Shown here one piece after another: positions 13,756 to 18,582 of a stretch of DNA of 18,582 bases (position 1 is its first letter; each line of letters opens with the position of its first letter). Location of the stretch: positions 1 through 18,582 of the forward strand of contig CAIYNT010000009.1 of assembly GCA_903927605.1 (NCBI GenBank). Reading direction: 5' to 3'. Source of the stretch: an uncultured Holophagaceae bacterium (GTDB lineage Bacteria > Acidobacteriota > Holophagae > Holophagales > Holophagaceae). A program made the position numbers and the translations under genes. Under the pieces are notes generated by a model, which saw only the letters and a list, made by a program, of their open reading frames with translations, was not told the DNA's origin and searched no databases.

Positions 13756-14594
13756 TATCTCGCCTCGATGGGCATGTGCCGCAGGCGTTCCACACGCGCT
13801 GTCATGGGAGGGTGCGTGGAAAAGAGGCTCATCAGGCCTCCCCCGCTGAGCGGGTTCACGATCATCATGTGGGCTGAGGCTGGCTCTGCATGAGCCATGG
13901 GTTGCTGCCGATTGCTGCTTTCGAGGCGTTCGAGGGCCGTGGCGAGCATGTCAGGCCGGCCTGTCAGGTGGGCGCTGTACTCGTCGGCCAGGTATTCGCG
14001 GGACCGGCTCACGGCCATCTGCAGCATGAAGGCTGCCAGGGGCCCGAGGATCATGATGGCGATGCTGGCAACCGGATTGGAGCGGCCCTCCTCGTCCCGG
14101 GCTCCGAAGAAGCCGGCAAACCGCGACAGGAACATGATTGACTGCGCCAGCACCGCCGCCAGGCTGCCGATGAGGATGTCCCGGTGCTTGACATGGCCCA
14201 GTTCATGCCCAAGGACGGCCTCCAGCTCGGGCCTGCTGAGGATCCGCATGATGCCTTCCGTGACTGCCACCACGGCGTGCTCGGGATCCCGCCCCGTGGC
14301 GAAGGCATTGGGCGTCTCATCGGGAATGATCGCAATCCGGGGCATGGGCAGACCGGCCCGTTGGGCCAGGTTGGCCACGATGGCATGCAGTTCCGGCGCC
14401 TCGGCCTGGGTGACGGGCTGGGCGCCGTAGCTGGCCAGCACGATCTTGTCGGAAAAGAAGTAGCTCACCCCATTCATCACCAGGCCGATGGCAAGCGCCA
14501 ACACCATGCCGGACTGGCCTCCGAGCATCCCGCCGATCCACACCAGCAGGCCCGTCATGGCCACGATGATGAGTAGGGTCTTCGCCTGGTTCAT
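13755..14594 (-). CDS. htpX: HtpX-like M48 membrane metalloprotease
   Basis: A 279-residue integral membrane zinc protease. Two N-terminal membrane segments (about residues 5-45) precede the catalytic domain. It has HELGH (H130, E131, H134) and the downstream third zinc ligand region SREYLADEYSA; two further hydrophobic segments lie between. The C-terminus contains STHPPMTARVERL, a family landmark. HtpX degrades misfolded inner-membrane proteins together with FtsH in E. coli. The ATG at 14594 (MNQAKTLLII) is chosen because AGGAGG lies seven bases upstream; an open extension to 14624 lacks support. It follows the PP2C phosphatase gene by 45 bases on the same strand, so it could belong to the partner-switching operon. 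Confidence 0.93.
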   Translation of the reverse strand: MNQAKTLLIIVAMTGLLVWIGGMLGGQSGMVLALAIGLVMNGVSYFFSDKIVLASYGAQPVTQAEAPELHAIVANLAQRAGLPMPRIAIIPDETPNAFATGRDPEHAVVAVTEGIMRILSRPELEAVLGHELGHVKHRDILIGSLAAVLAQSIMFLSRFAGFFGARDEEGRSNPVASIAIMILGPLAAFMLQMAVSRSREYLADEYSAHLTGRPDMLATALERLESSNRQQPMAHAEPASAHMMIVNPLSGGGLMSLFSTHPPMTARVERLRHMPIEAR

Positions 14595-14639
14595 GGACCT
14601 GCCTCCTGGTTCCAGGATACGCAACGAATCAAGAGCGGT

Positions 14640-16208
14640 TCACTGCATGCGTTTGATAACCACCAGGGTCACATCATCCCGGAATTTGCCATCACCAAGG
14701 TGCTGGAAGGCCTCGACCAGCAGTGCCTCGAAGATTTCCGCTGCCCCGGCCTGCGGGAGGCGCAGCACGACGTCTGCGAGGGAACCGTCCCCCAGTTCCT
14801 CGCCGGCGGCATTCTCCGCCTCCACGACTCCATCGGTGAAGATCACCAGCACATCCCCACGATCCAGGTGCGCCCGCCCTTCGCGAAAAGTGACGCCGGG
14901 CAGCAGACCCACCATCGGACCCGTGGGAGCAAGCCGGACCACTTCCCCGGCTGCCCGTACAAGCAACGGGGGGTTGTGCCCCCCATTCACGTAGCGAAGG
15001 TTGCCATTCGAGGGGTTCAGGCTGCCCGCAAACAGCGTGGTGTAGCGGTTCCGGTCCCGCACATCGTTCATGCGGCGGTTCACCCGCTCGGCCAGCTGTC
15101 CCCAGTCCTCCACCCGCCGGTCTGCCATGGCCCTCAGGAAGGCCGAGAGTTGCGTCATCATCAACGAGGCCGGAAGCCCCTTCCCGGAGATGTCCCCCAC
15201 GGCGATGTGGAGGCGGTCACCCAATCCCTCGTCCCGGGCCATCCACAGGTCGTAGAGGTCGCCTCCGACGGCCTGGTAAGGCAGATTGGCCGCCGCGCAT
15301 TGCCAGCCGACCGGTTCGGGCAGGGTCTTGGGCAGGAGGCTGCGCTGGATGTTGCGCGCCAGGTCCAGGTCCTTATCCATGCGCTCAGTCTGGATGCGGG
15401 CCTCCCGCAACTCCAGGCTCGACAGCTGGGACGAGGTCAGGTTCAGGAGGGTGCGGAGGAAGACCAGGTCGTCTTCGGATAGGTGACCCACGGCAGGCTC
15501 TGCCACAAAGGCGAACCCGTGACTGTGGGTCTGATCCACCAGCTCAATGGCATGGACGAGACTCCGTGCCTGCACCACTTCGTGCAGCTGCTCGCCATCC
15601 AATGCCTCGGGCAGCATGCCGAGACCCTTGGCGTGGAGCACCTGCCCCTGCGCGTCCACCACCAGCAGCCGCATGATACGGAACTCACCCATGAGCGTAT
15701 TCGCCATGAGCCGCACCAGATCCCGGCGGGTCTCCACTTCGCCCAGGTTGCGGGTGAGTTCGAACACGGTATTGAGCCTGGAAAGCTGGAGGGCAAGGGC
15801 CTGGTTCTGGGAACTGCGAACGGCTTCGGCCCGGCGCCAGGCCAGGAGGGGAGCGCTGATGGAGAGCAGCAGCGGAATGGCATCGGGAAGGGCCTCTGCA
15901 TGCAGGACAAGATGCCCGTACAACTCCTTCCCGTACTGCCAGGACAGCACTTGCCAGCCCTCACCTGGATGCGTGGGGAAGGCCGGCGCGGCGCCCCGGA
16001 GAAACAGCCACTTCCCCCCATCCCAAAGTCCCCCCTGGCGGGCTTTGGCGATGCCCATGGTCGTGATGCCCACCAGGTGGACCAGGTCCTCTTCACTGCT
16101 CTGCTCAGGGAAGGTTTCCAGAAAGTCGATGAGAGGGAGCAGTTCTTGGGCCCCTTCCGGCGTCTTCAGCGCCAACTGGCGGAGGCGGTCGAAGGGATTG
16201 GTCGCCAT
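14640..16208 (-). CDS. SpoIIE/RsbU-type PP2C phosphatase with GAF-like sensor
   Basis: A 522-residue Ser/Thr phosphatase. The C-terminal half (about 290-520) is a PP2C SpoIIE domain. Metal-binding motifs are GGDLYD (D317, D320), GDISGKGLPASLMM (D339), FTDGVVEAEN and DDVTLVV. The N-terminal part has no membrane span; it has a GAF-like region (about 140-275, with NTVFELTRNLGEVETRRDLVRL) preceded by a poorly defined domain, and a coiled linker (LEL...RMDKDLDLARNIQRSLLPK). Such enzymes dephosphorylate STAS anti-anti-sigma proteins. The next genes upstream are exactly an RsbW-like kinase and a STAS protein, giving a complete switch. No strong ribosome site is seen before the ATG. The GAF-like sensor input is unknown. 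Confidence 0.92.
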   Translation of the reverse strand: MATNPFDRLRQLALKTPEGAQELLPLIDFLETFPEQSSEEDLVHLVGITTMGIAKARQGGLWDGGKWLFLRGAAPAFPTHPGEGWQVLSWQYGKELYGHLVLHAEALPDAIPLLLSISAPLLAWRRAEAVRSSQNQALALQLSRLNTVFELTRNLGEVETRRDLVRLMANTLMGEFRIMRLLVVDAQGQVLHAKGLGMLPEALDGEQLHEVVQARSLVHAIELVDQTHSHGFAFVAEPAVGHLSEDDLVFLRTLLNLTSSQLSSLELREARIQTERMDKDLDLARNIQRSLLPKTLPEPVGWQCAAANLPYQAVGGDLYDLWMARDEGLGDRLHIAVGDISGKGLPASLMMTQLSAFLRAMADRRVEDWGQLAERVNRRMNDVRDRNRYTTLFAGSLNPSNGNLRYVNGGHNPPLLVRAAGEVVRLAPTGPMVGLLPGVTFREGRAHLDRGDVLVIFTDGVVEAENAAGEELGDGSLADVVLRLPQAGAAEIFEALLVEAFQHLGDGKFRDDVTLVVIKRMQ

Positions 16209-16226
16209 ACGCAGGATCAGGCCGGG

Positions 16227-16664
16227 TCAGCTGATCTTCTTGATCAGGCAGCACTCATTGCGACCGGAGGCCTCGTCCGCCTTGAACTGGACCTCGTCCA
16301 TGAAACGGCTCATGAGCAGGAGGCCCAGGCCCCCCTTCCGCGGATGTTTGATGTACTCCTTGGGATCCGGCAGCACCAGTTGATCGCCTCGGATGCCCTG
16401 GCCAGAGTGCCAGATGTGGATCTCGAGCGCCTCCTCGGTGAAGCGCAGTTCCAGCTCCACGCTGTGCTCGCCCTCGCCGTGATAAGCATGGAGGATGACG
16501 TTGGTCACGGCTTCGTCTACAGCGATGCTCACCTTGGCGGCCGTGGCGTCATCGAGCCCCGCCACCAGCGCGGCACGCTTGGCCAGGCCAGTCACGAGGT
16601 TCAGGTAGCGGGTCTGACTCGGGATGATGAGCCTGAACTGGGCATGGTCCACTTCCAGCGCCAC
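16227..16664 (-). CDS. RsbW/SpoIIAB-like anti-sigma factor kinase
   Basis: A 145-residue GHKL ATPase-fold protein starting at GTG two bases after the STAS stop, with GAAGGG upstream. The N-box is IAVDEAVTNVILHAY (E51, N55), and the G-box region has GGLGLLLMSRF. In RsbW-type proteins the Glu and Asn position ATP and Mg. The protein would phosphorylate the adjacent STAS protein and sequester a sigma factor or another target when free. No sigma factor gene is in the window. The C-terminal part (EVQFKADEASGRNECCLIKKIS) is typical in length. Three ordered genes (STAS, kinase, phosphatase) run in one direction with short gaps. Confidence 0.93.
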   Translation of the reverse strand: MALEVDHAQFRLIIPSQTRYLNLVTGLAKRAALVAGLDDATAAKVSIAVDEAVTNVILHAYHGEGEHSVELELRFTEEALEIHIWHSGQGIRGDQLVLPDPKEYIKHPRKGGLGLLLMSRFMDEVQFKADEASGRNECCLIKKIS

Positions 16665-16666
16665 GC

Positions 16667-17026
16667 TCAGCCCTTCTGCTCCGGCGCAGCCGCCGCCAGA
16701 GCCTGGTCTTCGTCGCCGAAGACCCGGTAGAGCTGGGTGAATCCGAGGGTGTCGAAGATGGTGAACACGTTGTCCTGGAGGTTGGACAGCAGGATGTCAC
16801 CGTCATGCTCCCGCACGGTTTCGATCAGACCCATGATGGCGCCCAGGCCGGCCGAGCTGATGTAGTTCAGGTCCTTGCAGTTGAGCAGGATGGTGTAGCG
16901 TCCGCCCTGGACCAGCCTCTCCAGCGCCTCCTCAAAATCCCGGACGGTATGGGCGTTGATGAAGCCGGCCGGAAGAAGCACCGCCACATCGCCGACTTGC
17001 CTTACCGCAATGGAAAGATCCGCCAT
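16667..17026 (-). CDS. STAS-domain anti-anti-sigma factor (RsbV/SpoIIAA-like)
   Basis: A 119-residue single STAS domain. The segment LNYISSAGLGAIMGLIETV contains the Ser57-Ser58 pair at the place where RsbV/SpoIIAA proteins are phosphorylated. When unphosphorylated it would bind the RsbW-like kinase and free its target. The ATG at 17026 (MADLSIAVRQ) is chosen because GGAG lies seven bases upstream; a longer start at 17053 would add nine residues with a poor site. The C-terminus is Ala-rich (EDQALAAAAPEQKG), probably disordered. It is the first gene of the minus-strand module, with a 165-base divergent gap to the next plus-strand gene. Confidence 0.93.
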   Translation of the reverse strand: MADLSIAVRQVGDVAVLLPAGFINAHTVRDFEEALERLVQGGRYTILLNCKDLNYISSAGLGAIMGLIETVREHDGDILLSNLQDNVFTIFDTLGFTQLYRVFGDEDQALAAAAPEQKG

Positions 17027-17191
17027 CCAACGACTCCAAGGAACCAGGGCCATCCTATCGGTTCCCCAGGAGCCTGTCCAAGTAATTGGAAGGTCCCCTG
17101 GAATGTTTGAACAGGTTCCAAATCGTCTGCCAACAGCCGGGAAAAGATCCGGAATCGGCTACCCTTGAGGCTAACCTTCACCGAGCCCCTG

Positions 17192-18226
17192 ATGAGCGAC
17201 TCCCGCCCCGTGGACCAGCCCCAGAACGATGCCTTCCGAGCCCGCCTGGAGGCATGGCTCAACCAGCAGAACCAGTCGCTATTGGAAGAGGTGATGGCCA
17301 CCTGGCAGAACGCCCTGGACCACTTCCACCCCAATGAGGCACTTCTCGCCGAATTGCTTGAAGTCGCCGCGACTCCCAGCGCTCCCACCCCCACGGCTTT
17401 CCAGGATGCCGAATTGGCCTCGGCCCTGGACCTCCTGGAAGGGGCCACCAGCCAGAGCGATCTGCTAAAGCGATTGCTGGATGCCCTCGCCGCCTTGGTG
17501 GAGCGCAGTGCGATTTTCATTCTCAAGCAGGGGCTGGCTTCTCTCTACGCGCACCGGGGCTTCGAGGCAGATACGCCCTTGCGGGCAGGCGCCGTGGTGC
17601 CCCCGTCGGAGCTGGAGCACTTGATCCACGGCTCGAGCCATTCCATCCGCCGCAAGGGACCCGGATATGCAGCCTTGATCGCCCCAGTCAGCGGCTTCGA
17701 GGCCCCGGATGTGGCCATCTTCGCCCTGCGCCACAAGAAGCGGGCTGTGGCCCTGATCCTGATCGACAGCGGCCTGAGGCAGACCCTGGATCACCCCGAG
17801 CAGGCGCGGGCCCTGGTGCTCGTTGCATCGGCCATGCTGGCCTCCCTCGCTGCCGGCAGAGAGGAGGAATCCCGGTCTCGTCCTGTACCGGAAACCCATC
17901 CCAGCGCTCCGACCCAGGTCGTGCCGGAACCCATCGAGCAGGCTGCTCCTGTCGAACTCGATCCGAAGACCCGCGCCGCCGCCGAGCGCCTGGCCCGAGT
18001 GCTGGTGGGGGATGTCGAACTCTATTTCCCGGCCAAGGTCTCCCAGGCCCGGATCCAGGGGAATCTCTACGGGCAGCTCCGGGATGAACTGGAACGCAGC
18101 CGTGCCACCTTTGTGGAACGCTTCGGCGAAGAGGTCGAGACCCAATACCGGATTTTCACCACCACAGTCATCCACCAGCTGTGTGATGGCGAGATTTCCA
18201 AGCTGGGTGCCGCCCCCTGGGCCTAG
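17192..18226 (+). CDS. Unknown protein with GAF-like region and conserved C-terminal helical domain
   Basis: A 344-residue cytoplasmic protein I cannot assign to a characterised family. Residues of about 10-55 are helical with Gln/Asn/Glu-rich stretches (LNQQNQSLLEEVMATW). Residues of about 80-225 look GAF-like: a leading helix DLLKRLLDALAALVERSAIF, then alternating strands and FALRHKKRAVALILIDSGL. A Pro/Glu/Ser-rich linker follows. Residues 257-344 (DPKTRAAAERLARVLVGDVE, then LYFPAKVSQARIQGNLYGQL and RDELERSR) resemble a domain of unknown function that I recall at the C-terminus of many acidobacterial and deltaproteobacterial regulatory proteins, often as RxARLLVSEIKLYNE. The ATG at 17192 is preferred to the TTG at 17165, though neither has a strong ribosome site. 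It is divergent from the STAS operon, so it may sense inputs for it; this is inference. Confidence 0.75.
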   Translation: MSDSRPVDQPQNDAFRARLEAWLNQQNQSLLEEVMATWQNALDHFHPNEALLAELLEVAATPSAPTPTAFQDAELASALDLLEGATSQSDLLKRLLDALAALVERSAIFILKQGLASLYAHRGFEADTPLRAGAVVPPSELEHLIHGSSHSIRRKGPGYAALIAPVSGFEAPDVAIFALRHKKRAVALILIDSGLRQTLDHPEQARALVLVASAMLASLAAGREEESRSRPVPETHPSAPTQVVPEPIEQAAPVELDPKTRAAAERLARVLVGDVELYFPAKVSQARIQGNLYGQLRDELERSRATFVERFGEEVETQYRIFTTTVIHQLCDGEISKLGAAPWA

Positions 18227-18239
18227 GATCTTTTCTAGG
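18222..18239 (+). terminator. Weak hairpin at the end of the GAF-like gene
   Basis: CCTAG (18222-18226, containing the stop codon) and CTAGG (18235-18239) could pair with an 8-base loop GATCTTTT. The stem is short and the T-run lies in the loop, so termination is doubtful. Confidence 0.25.
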
Positions 18240-18243
18240 TAGG

Positions 18244-18272
18244 GTGACAATCTGGCCCGATTCTGGTAGAAC
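18244..18272 (+). promoter_or_regulatory. Probable sigma70-type promoter for the zinc-ribbon gene
   Basis: GTGACA (18244-18249) and TAGAAC (18267-18272) are 17 bases apart, and TGG immediately before TAGAAC suggests an extended -10. The ATG is 33 bases further on. This is the best-formed promoter seen in the window. Confidence 0.55.
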
Positions 18273-18304
18273 CTTGTTCCTTTGGGTTTGAACGAGGACG
18301 GGCA

Positions 18305-18582
18305 ATGGCAGATCTTGGCAAGAAGTTCACATGTTTCCAGTGCTCGGCGAAGTTCTATGACTTCGGCAAACCGGAGGCCGTCTGCCCGAAATGCGGGGCT
18401 AACCAGAAGGCCGCTCCCGCCAAACCCAAGGCCGTGAAGAAGGAAAAGAGCGTCCACGTGATCGAGGACGATTTCACCGCCGAGCCTGAGGCTGAGAACC
18501 TGGAAGAGACCTTCAGTGAGAGTGGTGTGGCCATCGAGCGGGGCCGGGGCGAAGGCTTCGATCCCGGCGATCTGCGCATGGA
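18305..18582 (+). CDS. FYDLN-type (TIGR02300-like) zinc-ribbon acidic protein, N-terminal part
   Basis: The window ends inside this gene after 92 full codons. The start is MADLGKKFTCFQCSAKFYDF; a zinc ribbon is formed by C10-x2-C13 and C27-x2-C30, and KFYDFGK is the family mark (FYDLN). A basic linker (KPKAVKKEKS) leads to an acidic tail (EDDFTAEPEAENLEETFSES), as usual for this family. The role of these proteins is not established; they are small and presumably nucleic-acid- or protein-binding. GAGGACGGG lies just upstream of the ATG, and a good promoter precedes it. The distal end cannot be seen. Confidence 0.85.
   Translation, partial: MADLGKKFTCFQCSAKFYDFGKPEAVCPKCGANQKAAPAKPKAVKKEKSVHVIEDDFTAEPEAENLEETFSESGVAIERGRGEGFDPGDLRM

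Noticed and set aside
17080..17130. Possible ECF-type promoter (GGAA and CGTC boxes) or LexA-like CTG-CAG site in the divergent gap
   Set aside because: The spacing is wrong for ECF promoters (11 or 18 bases from the nearest boxes), and the CTG-CAG pair is 11 bases apart without the expected central pattern.
17165..17191. TTG start giving nine extra residues to the GAF-like protein
   Set aside because: No ribosome site precedes it, and the ATG at 17192 gives a more typical start.
1..18582. tRNA, rRNA, CRISPR array or prophage genes
   Set aside because: All gaps are short and were read on both strands; no cloverleaf, rRNA segment, short spaced repeats or phage structural gene was seen.

Overview
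The window looks like a GC-rich, Gram-negative chromosome. A member of the Acidobacteriota, close to Geothrix/Holophaga, is the best guess. This rests on gene content (Ser/Thr kinases, FHA-linked hybrid kinases, partner-switching phosphatases, FYDLN-type zinc-ribbon proteins, lipoproteins) and base composition; no rRNA or other marker confirms it. Genes are tightly packed and no gap without a gene exceeds about 180 bases.

Layout. Positions 1-138 hold one end of an IS630-like insertion sequence, with the transposase running off the window. It seems to have cut off the 3' end of a secreted five-repeat Ig-like (putative Ig/He_PIG) protein (131-1666, minus). An OmpR-type response regulator follows (1848-2609, plus). 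Next comes a minus-strand pair, a membrane Ser/Thr kinase with a TonB-like periplasmic C-terminus (3300-4838) and a PEGA/OmpA lipoprotein (2620-3303), coupled by an ATGA overlap. Divergent from them is a large FHA-GAF-HisKA-HATPase-REC-HPt hybrid kinase (4935-7427), with a FabH-like ketoacyl synthase 10 bases behind it (7438-8493). A small PepSY-like secreted protein (8552-8893) and an SPFH/SHOCT protein (9010-10059) complete the plus-strand run, which ends at a strong hairpin.

From 12513 down to 10104 on the minus strand lies an overlapping gene chain: a biotin/lipoyl-like protein without an acceptor lysine, a true 70-residue biotin/lipoyl attachment protein, a 57-residue truncated second copy of it, a methylglutaconyl-CoA hydratase (AUH/YngF type) and a CDF metal exporter. 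The carrier plus hydratase recalls the Bacillus yng leucine-degradation cluster, although no carboxylase is in view. The truncated copy shares 89 of 95 bases with its neighbour, and a perfect 8-bp hairpin sits at the break.

The right part has ychF (12643-13743, plus), convergent with a minus-strand chain of STAS protein, RsbW-like kinase, SpoIIE/RsbU-like PP2C phosphatase and htpX (17026 down to 13755). This is a complete partner-switching module apparently feeding into a membrane-quality-control protease. A GAF-like protein of unknown function (17192-18226) and the start of a FYDLN-type zinc-ribbon protein (18305-end) close the window.

The genes fall into three signalling units (response regulator; STPK/OmpA/FHA-hybrid kinase; partner switch/HtpX) set among acyl-CoA and envelope functions. 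The most unusual items are the STPK-TonB kinase facing an FHA hybrid kinase and the decayed carrier-protein duplication.
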